DNA of 64,000 nt, taken from the NCBI RefSeq assembly GCF_000212855.1, contig NZ_GL890993.1, positions 2,033,599-2,097,598 on the forward strand, read 5' to 3'. Positions 30,133 through 38,303 of the stretch are shown one piece after another; within the stretch, counting starts at the first letter, position 1, and the number at the start of each line of letters is the position of its first letter. The translations under genes and the position numbers were made by a program. The notes beneath the pieces are model-generated. The model searched no databases, was not told where the DNA came from, and saw only the letters and a list, made by a program, of their open reading frames with translations. Source of the DNA: Streptococcus sanguinis SK355 (GTDB lineage: Bacteria > Bacillota > Bacilli > Lactobacillales > Streptococcaceae).

Positions 30133-30600
30133 CTAAACCAAATCCGTCTGAGCGATAGCCTTCTTGACATCATCGAGCGGCAGATGAACTAATTCCACCT
30201 CTTTTTCCTTGTAGAGATATTGAGCATAGTCATCTATGCGATATTGGTTGATATAGACCACCCGTTTGCAGCCGACCTGAAGCAATTGCTTGGTACAGTT
30301 GAGACAGGGAAAATGGGTCACATAAGCCGTAAAGCCCTTGGGAACCCCCCGCTCGGCTCCTTGCAAGATGGCATTGACCTCAGCATGCAAGGTTCGCACG
30401 CAGTGACCGTCAATAACCAGACACTCGTGGTCAATACAGTGCTCAGTCCCTGAAACCGAGCCATTGTAACCAGTTGAAATAACCTTATTGTCCTTGACCA
30501 AGACAGCGCCGACTTTGGCTCGTTTGCAGGTTGAGCGATTAGCGATTAAGAGAGCCTGAGCCGCAAAATACTGATCCCAAGCTAAACGATTCTCTGACAT
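30133..30600 (-). CDS. comEB: deoxycytidylate (dCMP) deaminase, ComEB-type
   Basis: Deaminates dCMP to dUMP, supplying dTMP synthesis. The 155-residue protein has the zinc site of the family: H72-A-E74 in TLHAEVNAI and PCLNC (98-102) with two further cysteine ligands. Named for its place in the Bacillus comE operon; there is no competence gene beside it here, so a direct role in transformation is not implied. Confidence 0.92.
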   Translation of the reverse strand: MSENRLAWDQYFAAQALLIANRSTCKRAKVGAVLVKDNKVISTGYNGSVSGTEHCIDHECLVIDGHCVRTLHAEVNAILQGAERGVPKGFTAYVTHFPCLNCTKQLLQVGCKRVVYINQYRIDDYAQYLYKEKEVELVHLPLDDVKKAIAQTDLV

Positions 30601-30636
30601 AATTTCTCCATTCTACTGATTTTTTATTTACATAAA

Positions 30637-30658
30637 TGTCTGTTTTTTCTATTATATC
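30637..30658 (-). promoter_or_regulatory. -10 region of comEB promoter
   Basis: Minus-strand GCGATATAATAG contains TATAAT about 50 bp before the comEB ATG; the -35 is weak. The rest of the 30601-30817 gap holds the rplT terminator and a short CATGCC/GGCATG inverted repeat. Confidence 0.5.
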
Positions 30659-30779
30659 GCAAATCCCTATTTTTAACTAGCTTTATCATGAAAGCTATCT
30701 TATCAGCAACATGCCTTTATCTATACTATAAGTGGCATGGCAGGCTGTTTCTCTCTTCATACTTTTCATTAAGAGTTAT

Positions 30780-30811
30780 GGAAAAAGAACCAAGGAAATC
30801 CTCAGTTCTTA
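30780..30811 (-). terminator. intrinsic terminator of infC-rpmI-rplT
   Basis: AAGAAC..AGG / CCT..GTTCTT stem followed by TTTTT on the minus strand, a few bases after the rplT stop. Confidence 0.75.
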
Positions 30812-30817
30812 TTTTAA

Positions 30818-31177
30818 TTATTTACCAAGCTTAGCTTTAGCTGCATCTGCAAGAGCTGTGAAAGCTGCTGCATCGTTAACAGCCAAGTCAGCCAACATTT
30901 TACGGTTAACTTCAATCTCAGCCAACTTCAAACCATGCATCAATTGTGAGTATGAAAGTCCATTCAAACGAGCTGCCGCATTGATACGAGTGATCCAAAG
31001 TTTGCGGAAATCACGTTTTTTCTGACGACGGTCACGGTATGCATAGTAGTAAGAGTTCATTACTTGCTCTTTTGCAGTACGGAACAAGATATGTTTTGCT
31101 CCATAGTAACCTTTAGCTAATTTTAAAATACGTTTACGGCGTTTGCGTGATACAACGCCACCTTTAACACGTGCCAT
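30818..31177 (-). CDS. rplT: 50S ribosomal protein L20
   Basis: A 119-residue basic 23S-rRNA-binding protein, full length, beginning [16 protein letters not shown]20 is essential for early 50S assembly and in Firmicutes is the autogenous repressor of this operon, binding the infC leader. 44 bp separate it from rpmI, with an SD (GGAGG). Confidence 0.99.
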
Positions 31178-31221
31178 TTATATTTCCTCCAATATTTCCT
31201 AGATAATCGTTACAGCAGCTC

Positions 31222-31422
31222 TTATTTCAGACCTGTAAGCATTGCTTTGATACGCTTGAAATCTCCTGCATGCACCATTCCTGCTTTGCGAAGATGACGA
31301 CGTTGTTTCTTAGTCTTTCCGTGGAAACGGTGAGAAGTGTAAGCACGGAAACGTTTCAAGCCACCAGAACCTGTACGTTTGAAACGTTTAGCTGATGCGC
31401 GGTGTGTTTTTTGTTTTGGCAT
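31222..31422 (-). CDS. rpmI: 50S ribosomal protein L35
   Basis: A 66-residue basic ribosomal protein ([18 protein letters not shown]), full length. Middle gene of the infC-rpmI-rplT operon, 33 bp after infC, SD AAAGGAG. Confidence 0.99.
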   Translation of the reverse strand: MPKQKTHRASAKRFKRTGSGGLKRFRAYTSHRFHGKTKKQRRHLRKAGMVHAGDFKRIKAMLTGLK

Positions 31423-31455
31423 AATGTTTTCTCCTTTTTCTATCTTTCTGACAAT

Positions 31456-31977
31456 CTATTTTTTGTCAGGAATTGGCGCCATCTGCATGAACATCTGACG
31501 TCCATCCATCTTAGGCTTTTGCTCAATGATAGCAACATCTTGAGTCGCTTCAGCAAAATCTGCTAAAACTTTAGCCCCGATTTCTTTGTGGGTAATCATC
31601 CGGCCTTTGAAGCGGATAGATACCTTTATTTTATTTCCTTTTTCAAGGAACTTGCGTGCGTTGCGAAGTTTAGTGTCAAAGTCTCCCTTGTCAATGGTTG
31701 GACTGAGACGGACTTCCTTCACAGTAACAACACTTTGTTTCTTGCGTTGTTCTTTTTGTTTTTTCTGGTACTCAAATTTGAACTTACCATAGTCCATAAT
31801 TTTTGCAACAGGTGGTTTAGCTTGTGGCTGAATCAGGACCAAATCGACATTTGCTTCATCCGCAAGAGACTGCGCTTCGCTCAGCGGTTTAATACCTAAT
31901 TGTTCGCCGTCAAGACCGATCAAGCGAACTTCACGCACACGAATTTCATCATTGATGAATAAGTCTTGTTTTGCTAT
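31456..31977 (-). CDS. infC: translation initiation factor IF-3, probable AUA start
   Basis: IF-3 prevents premature 30S-50S joining and proofreads the start codon. The protein has the usual N-domain, flexible Lys-rich linker ([17 protein letters not shown]) and C-domain, about 173 residues. No ATG lies near the conserved N-terminus ([12 protein letters not shown]). A GTG at 31984-31986 is in frame, but it is itself part of the SD AGAGGTG. From that SD the spacing of 6 nt falls on ATA (31975-31977), where the sequence aligns with the AUU start of Bacillus IF-3. A non-canonical start lets IF-3 reject its own message, giving autoregulation. I therefore place the start at ATA. Confidence 0.93.
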   Translation of the reverse strand: MAKQDLFINDEIRVREVRLIGLDGEQLGIKPLSEAQSLADEANVDLVLIQPQAKPPVAKIMDYGKFKFEYQKKQKEQRKKQSVVTVKEVRLSPTIDKGDFDTKLRNARKFLEKGNKIKVSIRFKGRMITHKEIGAKVLADFAEATQDVAIIEQKPKMDGRQMFMQMAPIPDKK

Positions 31978-32135
31978 GGTTTTCACCTCTTTTTTTATTT
32001 TTAGAGAAAAACAAGTGCGGACCTGCTAACGCAAACCCGCACTACATGATAGTATTTCATTACTGAAACTGAATCCTGTAGAGCCAGACAACGTTAGTCG
32101 CAAGGCGAGAAGCTCTCACTTCTGCTTTTCTCAAC
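31978..32135 (-). promoter_or_regulatory. long 5' leader of infC operon with attenuator
   Basis: A 150-160 nt untranslated leader between the promoter and infC. It contains stems around GAGAGCTTCTC and an intrinsic-terminator-like hairpin near its end (32007-32043). It occupies the place of the L20-binding leader of Bacillus infC operons. Likely autogenous control by L20, by analogy. Confidence 0.65.
32007..32043 (-). terminator. attenuator hairpin in infC leader
   Basis: AGTGCGG / CCGCACT (7-bp stem, 16-nt loop containing a further TGC/GCA stem), followed by TGTTTTT on the minus strand. Segment TAACG upstream in the leader can pair with CGTTA in the loop, offering an alternative fold. Confidence 0.65.
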
Positions 32136-32141
32136 TCTACT

Positions 32142-32170
32142 ATCATACCAAGTTTCATTTTATTTGTCAA
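32142..32170 (-). promoter_or_regulatory. strong sigma-A promoter of infC-rpmI-rplT
   Basis: Minus-strand TTGACA (32165-32170), exact 17-bp spacer ending TGG, then TATGAT (32142-32147). The -35 lies in the last codons of cmk. Confidence 0.92.
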
Positions 32171-32837
32171 TGATTTTTTTCGCTTTTTCTTCGATAAATG
32201 CAACAACTTCAGAAATACCTACACCCGTGGTATCAAAATGTACGGCATCGTCTGCCGGTTTCAGTGGCGAAACCTCACGGTGACTGTCCTTATAGTCCCG
32301 CTCTGCAATTTCTTCTTTCAGTTTCTCCAAGTCAGCAGGAATGCCTTTAGATAGATTTTCCTTATAACGGCGCTCAGCTCTTTCATCAACCGAAGCGACC
32401 AAATAAATCTTGAGCTCAGCCTGAGGCAAGACAACCGTTCCAATATCACGGCCATCCATGACAATCCCTCCCTGAGCTGCAATTTGCTGCTGCAAGGCCA
32501 CCAGCTTCTCACGGACCTGAGGAATGGCTGATACCCAGGAAACATTATTGGTAACTTCATTTTCCCGAATTGGGTGAGTCACATCCACATCGCCAACAAA
32601 GACTAGCTGCTCGCCATCTTCTGCTCGACCAAAACTGACCGAATGATTATTAAGCAAGTCTACAATTTCAGTGGCATCTGCTTCTGTCAGATGATGGCGC
32701 AGAGCCAGATAGGTTGCAGCCCGATACATGGCTCCTGTATCTAAATAAGTATAGCCAAAATCCTTAGCAATAATCTTGGCAACAGTCGATTTTCCACTGG
32801 AAGCTGGACCATCAATCGCAATTTGAATCTGTTTCAT
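32160..32837 (-). CDS. cmk: cytidylate kinase
   Basis: Phosphorylates CMP and dCMP with ATP. The 225-residue protein has the P-loop GPASSGKST (10-18), the DTGAMYRA substrate region and GRDIGT. It shares its last codons with the infC promoter and follows the LysM gene by 9 bp, so LysM-cmk is one transcript that probably reads into infC. dCMP metabolism links it to comEB. Confidence 0.97.
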   Translation of the reverse strand: MKQIQIAIDGPASSGKSTVAKIIAKDFGYTYLDTGAMYRAATYLALRHHLTEADATEIVDLLNNHSVSFGRAEDGEQLVFVGDVDVTHPIRENEVTNNVSWVSAIPQVREKLVALQQQIAAQGGIVMDGRDIGTVVLPQAELKIYLVASVDERAERRYKENLSKGIPADLEKLKEEIAERDYKDSHREVSPLKPADDAVHFDTTGVGISEVVAFIEEKAKKIIDK

Positions 32838-32846
32838 GGCTGGCTC

Positions 32847-33284
32847 CTACTCAATCTTCACAACATCACCTGGATTGGCATACCAAGAACCAGTGGACAT
32901 ATGAGAAGGGTTAAGCTGTTCAAGCTTGGCAATGGAAATACCTGCACGCGCCGCAATGGCTGCCTCACCTTCGCCAGGCTGGACAGTCAGAGTTCCTTCA
33001 GATGATTCTGTGGTATTTGCCGCTGTCTGCTCTGCTGTAGAAGATGCTTCACTGCTGGAACTTGCTGCTGAAGTGCCGTAGAAACCTTCCATTTGGGTCT
33101 GTCTATTACTTCCACCAGTAGACAGATAGGTCAAGAAGCACACCACCGCAACCACTAAAATACAGAAAATAATGGTTAATATGGTCAACAAGCGGTCTGC
33201 ATTCAAGGCGCTAAACTTCTTAGTTCGTTTCAACTTTTCTTCTCCGTTATCGTATACATCTTCTTCCCATGGTTCTTTTTCCAT
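32847..33284 (-). CDS. membrane-anchored LysM protein (SAG1386/EF1546 type)
   Basis: A 145-residue single-pass protein: acidic cytoplasmic N-terminus (1-31), one membrane helix (about 32-54), a Ser/Thr/Ala-rich linker (about 70-97) and a C-terminal LysM domain (about 98-143) that binds peptidoglycan GlcNAc. Streptococcal homologues are annotated as SAG1386/EF1546-family surface proteins without known function. SD AAGGAGG is strong. Divergent from the ferredoxin gene. Confidence 0.85.
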   Translation of the reverse strand: MEKEPWEEDVYDNGEEKLKRTKKFSALNADRLLTILTIIFCILVVAVVCFLTYLSTGGSNRQTQMEGFYGTSAASSSSEASSTAEQTAANTTESSEGTLTVQPGEGEAAIAARAGISIAKLEQLNPSHMSTGSWYANPGDVVKIE

Positions 33285-33294
33285 GACTTCCTCC

Positions 33295-33323
33295 TTGAGT
33301 TTTTCTTAAAATCTTATTACAAT
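33295..33323 (+). promoter_or_regulatory. promoter of the ferredoxin gene
   Basis: TTGAGT (33295-33300), 17-bp spacer, TACAAT (33318-33323). The six following bases lead exactly to the ATG at 33330, so the transcript should start at that A. The -35 abuts the LysM SD. Confidence 0.8.
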
Positions 33324-33329
33324 ATGGGT

Positions 33330-33527
33330 ATGAAAGTAACACTCATTCCCGAACGGTGCATTGCCTGTGGGCTTTGTCAAACCTACTCAGATCTTTTTGA
33401 CTATCATGACAATGGCATCGTCAAATTTCACCAGGACGACCAGCTCCTAGAAAAGGAAATCGCTGAGGATCCCGATGTCGTGGAAGCCATTAAAAACTGC
33501 CCAACCCGAGCTCTTTTGAAAGACTAA
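33330..33527 (+). CDS. small ferredoxin, one [4Fe-4S] site
   Basis: A 65-residue electron-transfer protein with CIACGLC (Cys10, 13, 16) and a distant Cys in CPTRAL, enough for a single [4Fe-4S] (or [3Fe-4S]) cluster. Partner enzymes are not in the window. Two in-frame ATGs (33324 and 33330) are possible. I chose the second because the promoter places the mRNA 5' end on it and no SD exists, so this would be a leaderless message. The stop overlaps the convergent ebsA stop. Confidence 0.9.
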   Translation: MKVTLIPERCIACGLCQTYSDLFDYHDNGIVKFHQDDQLLEKEIAEDPDVVEAIKNCPTRALLKD

Positions 33528-34012
33528 GATTTTTTGGACTGACTGCCATAGTAAGCTTCAAAATAGTCAATATGGGTAAAATTATCCACCAATTCTACCT
33601 CGCCCTTAAAATGCTCATTCAGGGCTAGGGCATTGACAAAATATTTCTTAGGCCACTTGCGCATACAAAAACTCCGGCTGCGGCTCTGACCTTTAAAATA
33701 TAAGGTAATTGACGTCTTAGTCACTTCGACTTTTTCAATATCTGAAATCTTGACCTTTATCGGAGTAAAGGGATTAGCTGTGATGATTCGCAAGGTTCCA
33801 TCGTCATAAATGGTAAAATAACGATGAACTCCCATTCCCAACAAAACCATGAACAAGAAGAAAGAAAACAGAACAAGAGTCGGCACTCGTGAGCTTTCAT
33901 ACATCAAAGCCAGGCCAACAAAAATCGGAATGACTGATAAAGACCAATATATTATCAGGATAGCTACATCTGGCTGCCAGTGATAGCGAACCTTACCGAA
34001 AATCTTTATCAT
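33524..34012 (-). CDS. ebsA: EbsA-family membrane protein
   Basis: A 162-residue protein with two or three membrane helices near the N-terminus (about 18-70) and a soluble C-terminal domain (about 75-160) rich in beta strands. It resembles the EbsA family, named from an enterococcal pore-forming/aggregation-related protein; the function in streptococci is unknown. I chose ATG 34010-34012 because GGGGG lies 7 nt upstream, rather than the GTG six bases earlier that touches the SD. Its stop shares bases with that of the ferredoxin gene (4 bp, convergent). Confidence 0.8.
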   Translation of the reverse strand: MIKIFGKVRYHWQPDVAILIIYWSLSVIPIFVGLALMYESSRVPTLVLFSFFLFMVLLGMGVHRYFTIYDDGTLRIITANPFTPIKVKISDIEKVEVTKTSITLYFKGQSRSRSFCMRKWPKKYFVNALALNEHFKGEVELVDNFTHIDYFEAYYGSQSKKS

Positions 34013-34027
34013 GCTCACACCCCCATA

Positions 34028-34036
34028 CTATTAGTT
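34028..34036 (-). promoter_or_regulatory. extended -10 promoter of ebsA
   Basis: Minus-strand TGCTAAACT, an extended -10 about 20 bp before the ebsA ATG, immediately after the gacH terminator. Coordinates approximate. Confidence 0.5.
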
Positions 34037-34050
34037 TAGCATAAATTAAG

Positions 34051-34089
34051 AAAAAATAGAACAGGTAGACTTGCCTATTCTATTTTTTT
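34051..34089 (-). terminator. terminator of the rhamnan polysaccharide operon
   Basis: AATAGAACAGG / CCTATTCTATT (one mismatch), followed by TTTTTTC on the minus strand; the other side also has a T-run. Confidence 0.8.
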
Positions 34090-34091
34090 AT

Positions 34092-36560
34092 TTATGATTT
34101 TGCTGTCTTAAAGAAGCTATCAGACAAATAGCCCTTGCCTCTGACCATATCATACTCAATCAGTTTCAAGTCATCTGCTATTTCCTGTGCTTCTTCGTCC
34201 AATTCCTTTTTATCTACACTAGCCTTATGCAATACTTCTGTTAATAAAGCATAGTAAGGTGATACTTTGGAATTTGTCTGCTCCAGTAAGAGAGCGGAGA
34301 AATCACTAGAATTGACTCTTGGATAATCGAGTTTAGGAGTTTCATAATTGCTCCAAACAAAATAATCTGTCAGATATTGGCTTTCTGGATCTTCTTTAAA
34401 GGCTGACTGAGGATAGAGACCTGGCAGATGATCGCCATAAAAGACGACTGTTACCTTTTTATCTACCTTTGAAAGCTTCTCCAAAAACTCCTTGGTTGCC
34501 TGATCTGTATGGTAAAGCATTCTGACATAGCTAGAAAGAGATTCGTTCCCTTCCTTGCTAAAGTCAGGATAGCTGGCAGACATGTAGACAGGATTGGGCT
34601 CACTCCAAGGCATGTGGTTCTGCATGGTCATGACAGAGAAAAACTGTCCCTGCTTGCCATTCAAATGCTCCAAGACTTGATTATAAGTCGTTTGATCGCT
34701 GTAATTACCACCTATATTATCACCTTTCAAGCCTTTGGTACCATAGTGAATAAAGGTATCAAATCCCAAATCCTGGTAAATGACATTTCTGGCATAATTG
34801 CTAGGGGAGGCCAGATGGATTACTGTCCGATTCTTAGATGAATAAGCATCACTAATGGAAGGGAATCTATTCATCCTCGGGACAATTTCAGTGTAGAGAA
34901 CCGAAATAGACGGAGACAGATTATAAAAAGGTAAACCAGTCAGGGTCTGAAATTCCATGTTGGCTGTTCCTCCACCATAACCATCTGACTTCATAAGTCC
35001 ACTGGTGGTGCGAGTTTTAACTTCCTGAATATAAGGAATTGGATTCTCAGACATAGTAACGCCGTCAACCCGAGCAGGGTCAGAAAAACTTTCACTGAGG
35101 AGGTAAATGACCGTTTGATCTTCGATTTTATTCTGGCGCTCTTTGTTAATAGCTTCAGCAATCCCCTTGTATTTCTTTTCTATCTCTTGAATCTTTGCTT
35201 TAGAATAGCCACGTGGCTCAGTCATGGTTGTATCCGACATCTGTGAAAACCAGACAAAGGAAAGGGAGCGCAGCTGTGAATTGACAGTATTTCCCATCCA
35301 TGTCAGGTCATGGTAATTATTTAAGACCGAAATAACTGGAATATTCTCTACTATTTTGCCATTCTTTTTAGTGGCAAATATATCCATGACTCCCAAGAAA
35401 AAGACCAGGGGCAGGACTAGCAAGAGGAGCTGGTATTTAAGAACGGTAATGAGCTTTCCTGGCAAGATTTTCTTGCGCAAATACCAATAGAGAGTGCCTA
35501 GAGCAGCCAGTCCCAAGATAGCATAAAATCCATAATTGCCTCCGAGAAAATCAAAGAGAGTCTTAGGATTTCTCAGCCAGACCATATCGCTAGGCAAAAT
35601 TGGCTCTTGGCGATACTGGAATTTCAGACTGCTAGCTATGGTGGCAATCACCACTAAGGCTGTTATCAGCATGGTTGGCAGGAGAAAACGATTGAAAATC
35701 AGGTAAAGAGCCATAAAAATCATGAAAAAGACAATGATTTGAAAGAGACTGGCTCCAGTGAAAAGATACCTCTCTAAAACAACCACATCTCCTCGGATAC
35801 TATTTTGGATAGTATAATTAAATATAAGAGCAAATGATGCACTTAGTACCAAAGTAACAGAAACACTGGCTTTATTCTGAGCGAGATCGCGCAATCCCTT
35901 AACAGCTAGAAAGCTTGGGAAAGAAAGCAGGATAAAGATAAGTGCGATAAGGCAGAGGAAAGTTAGCATAAAGTTCTGCGTTATTTCCAACTTGCCTTCC
36001 TCAAGGAAATTCACTAAATAGCTCTGGTGATGCAGCAATTCCGGCATCTTATCGTCCATCAAAGCAAGAAATAGGAAGAGCTGAGACAGAAAAAGATTTT
36101 CCAGTACCTCTCTATTTTTCTTAGTAACTTGCAAGAACTTACCTGGGAAGCGTTTTTTAAGCTTTGGAAAATGAATAAAAATATAAGCAAATAAGAAAAT
36201 CAAAAGCAAGCCAGGCAGGGAATTAAACTGCCAAAAATGATTGCTAAACACTCGATCTGCTTTAAACTCAAAATCATTGACATGCTGCGTTACTGTCAGT
36301 AAGTAAGAAAATCCCGTATAGAGAGCGTAAATAATAGCTGACCATATAAAGAATCTTTTGCTGAAGAGCTGAGACAAAAGCTTGCCCAAGCCAAACAAAA
36401 GAGGGAGCAACATCAGAAAAGCCAGCCACAAAACTGGATAGTTCCTCAAATCTAGACCTTCATCCAATAGTAAGACTGTTGTAACAGCGACTGTATCTAA
36501 AAGTAAAAAACAAATTAGCAGGTATGAGAACTGCTTATAGTGATTGAGTAAAAATTTCAT
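34092..36560 (-). CDS. gacH: GacH/SccH-like glycerol phosphate transferase (LtaS fold)
   Basis: An 822-residue membrane enzyme with about 11 N-terminal helices (to ~400) and an extracellular LtaS/sulfatase domain (about 440-810). The nucleophile position is T532 in GGGTANMEFQT; metal ligands are seen in LLSESFSDP and YGDHLPGLY. S. pyogenes GacH and S. mutans SccH, also about 822 residues with the key Thr at 530, put sn-glycerol-1-phosphate on the side chain of the rhamnan. Its place after rgpF/gacG supports this. I chose ATG 36558-36560 (MKFLLNHYKQ) to match that length; a GTG at 36618-36620 overlaps the rgpF stop (GTGA) and is a possible coupled start with 20 more residues. Confidence 0.87.
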   Translation of the reverse strand: MKFLLNHYKQFSYLLICFLLLDTVAVTTVLLLDEGLDLRNYPVLWLAFLMLLPLLFGLGKLLSQLFSKRFFIWSAIIYALYTGFSYLLTVTQHVNDFEFKADRVFSNHFWQFNSLPGLLLIFLFAYIFIHFPKLKKRFPGKFLQVTKKNREVLENLFLSQLFLFLALMDDKMPELLHHQSYLVNFLEEGKLEITQNFMLTFLCLIALIFILLSFPSFLAVKGLRDLAQNKASVSVTLVLSASFALIFNYTIQNSIRGDVVVLERYLFTGASLFQIIVFFMIFMALYLIFNRFLLPTMLITALVVIATIASSLKFQYRQEPILPSDMVWLRNPKTLFDFLGGNYGFYAILGLAALGTLYWYLRKKILPGKLITVLKYQLLLLVLPLVFFLGVMDIFATKKNGKIVENIPVISVLNNYHDLTWMGNTVNSQLRSLSFVWFSQMSDTTMTEPRGYSKAKIQEIEKKYKGIAEAINKERQNKIEDQTVIYLLSESFSDPARVDGVTMSENPIPYIQEVKTRTTSGLMKSDGYGGGTANMEFQTLTGLPFYNLSPSISVLYTEIVPRMNRFPSISDAYSSKNRTVIHLASPSNYARNVIYQDLGFDTFIHYGTKGLKGDNIGGNYSDQTTYNQVLEHLNGKQGQFFSVMTMQNHMPWSEPNPVYMSASYPDFSKEGNESLSSYVRMLYHTDQATKEFLEKLSKVDKKVTVVFYGDHLPGLYPQSAFKEDPESQYLTDYFVWSNYETPKLDYPRVNSSDFSALLLEQTNSKVSPYYALLTEVLHKASVDKKELDEEAQEIADDLKLIEYDMVRGKGYLSDSFFKTAKS

Positions 36561-36616
36561 TTTTCTTTCTGGTAAATAGTTATATTCTCTAGCGAGATTT
36601 TTGTGAATTAAGAATC

Positions 36617-38287
36617 TCACTTTTTCTTTAAAAGATTGGACAAACGATTTCTAATCTTTTGAGATAAATTTTTCTGACTTAATTTTTCTTTTTGATTGGT
36701 CAACTCTTCCCTTTTCCTCTGCAAGTCCAGTAAAGAGGGGAGGGAAGATAAGGGCATAATCTTGAAATCATAATGACTATCCCAAGCTAAATAAACCAAT
36801 AAATGCTCTAAAACATCAGATAGTTCCTGATCAGAGGATGGCAAACTTTCTAAGCTCTTCATCTGGAACACACTAGCCAAAGCAGAATATTTGAACCATA
36901 AGAAGCCACCATAGACTCTCGTCAGAGAAGGGGCAATCATAAAGTCAAAAGACTTATGCAAACCAGCTTCCTGCCAGACAGCAGCCAGCCATGAACGCGG
37001 CGGCTCTGACTCAAACAAGCCATCTCTGACTAGGCGCGGCAAATCTGGAATAACCAAACCTAAAGCAGACTCCTGCTCCAACGCTTCTATACTTGCATCC
37101 GCATAATCAACCATCATATTTATCAAATCAGAACGTATAGCTTGGTCAAAAATAGCCTGATTCTCCACCAATCTATGAGTTGATAGATGGCCGATATAAG
37201 CATAGTTTTGCAGAATTTCCTTCTGCTCCAGCATGGCAAGCCAGGCATGCGATTTCTGACTTAGGACAAGCTGAACTTTATTGCCCAGATGAACCAGCGC
37301 TGTCTGCAGCTGTTTCAGCACTTCTGGCTGATCTGTTGTCACTAAGTACTGGTACTGAGACAATAGAGAGAATAGCTTGTCCTGATACTGCAGAAAAATA
37401 GGAAAATCCGTTACATGGATATGCAGGAGGACAGGCTGATCTGTACGATAGTTCGAAGTTGACTGGGACAAATACTTGTCCTCTAGCAAACAAGGAAGGT
37501 CCGGACCAAAATGATAGAAAAGATGTTCCCTAATAAGCGAAGTCGGATAGGATGAGTTGGTTTCAAGATCTTCCAGCAAATACCTAGCTAAAAAAGGATT
37601 ACCCGTGAGAGCCTTGACCTTTAGAAAAGGAACCTTCGCTTCCAGAATCCTAAGTGGCTTATAGTAGGAAAAGTCTGGATGAACCAATTCTCCTGCTTCT
37701 TCCTGACGGGTATCAAGGAGAGCTTGATATCTGAATCCTGCCTCTACAAAGAGCTTGGTAAACCGGGTCTCGTAATGGTTAATCACATCTTGAACATCAG
37801 TAAAATCTTCTACTTGAGACCAAAATTCATGGAAAGTCTTGTCTTTGAGAACTGACTGCTTAAAGGTGACAAAGTAGCTCTGCAGGTGTTCTTCAAAGCA
37901 CCTGGTCTTGCGGAAATTAGTCATTCCCCAAAAATCGACTTGCGAATCCTCTTCAAAACACTGATAAATCGGTGCCAAATCCCATAGCGGACCAAAGCAA
38001 GTGTCGTTCATGAGAGTCAGAGAGTCTGAGTTTTGCAAAGTGTCAAAACCCAGCCAGTTCATGCCATCACGCCAGGCTGCAAAATCAAAACCTCGATTAT
38101 CCCGCTCAAGCAAGTCAGAAATGCCCAAGTCTTCTCTCAGCCGGCATTTGTCCTCATCGCTCAAAGGACTGTTTGAAATAAAAATAATCTTAGAAAAAAG
38201 CGGCTTGAGCTGCTCCAACTGATAGAAGACATGACCGCTTATATGATTGCATTTATTGAAATGAACATAGAGTAATATTCGTTCCAT
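36617..38287 (-). CDS. rgpF: rhamnan synthesis glycosyltransferase RgpF/GacG-like
   Basis: The 556-residue protein carries the RgpF rhamnan-synthesis domain (about 1-270) with LMNDTCFGPLWDLAP, DFWGMTNFR, EHLQSYFV and ETRFTKLFVEAGFRY, then a C-terminal region (about 280-556) with LLHIHVTDFPIFLQYQ. S. mutans RgpF and S. pyogenes GacG extend the polyrhamnose backbone. The same blocks recur inside the 993-residue protein at 45060, so the two are paralogues. SD AAGG; preceded by the ABC ATPase gene after a 16-bp gap. Note that no gene lies between it and the ATPase, where rgpE/gacF is usual. Confidence 0.88.
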   Translation of the reverse strand: MERILLYVHFNKCNHISGHVFYQLEQLKPLFSKIIFISNSPLSDEDKCRLREDLGISDLLERDNRGFDFAAWRDGMNWLGFDTLQNSDSLTLMNDTCFGPLWDLAPIYQCFEEDSQVDFWGMTNFRKTRCFEEHLQSYFVTFKQSVLKDKTFHEFWSQVEDFTDVQDVINHYETRFTKLFVEAGFRYQALLDTRQEEAGELVHPDFSYYKPLRILEAKVPFLKVKALTGNPFLARYLLEDLETNSSYPTSLIREHLFYHFGPDLPCLLEDKYLSQSTSNYRTDQPVLLHIHVTDFPIFLQYQDKLFSLLSQYQYLVTTDQPEVLKQLQTALVHLGNKVQLVLSQKSHAWLAMLEQKEILQNYAYIGHLSTHRLVENQAIFDQAIRSDLINMMVDYADASIEALEQESALGLVIPDLPRLVRDGLFESEPPRSWLAAVWQEAGLHKSFDFMIAPSLTRVYGGFLWFKYSALASVFQMKSLESLPSSDQELSDVLEHLLVYLAWDSHYDFKIMPLSSLPSLLDLQRKREELTNQKEKLSQKNLSQKIRNRLSNLLKKK

Positions 38288-38303
38288 GAAAATACCTTAT
38301 TCT

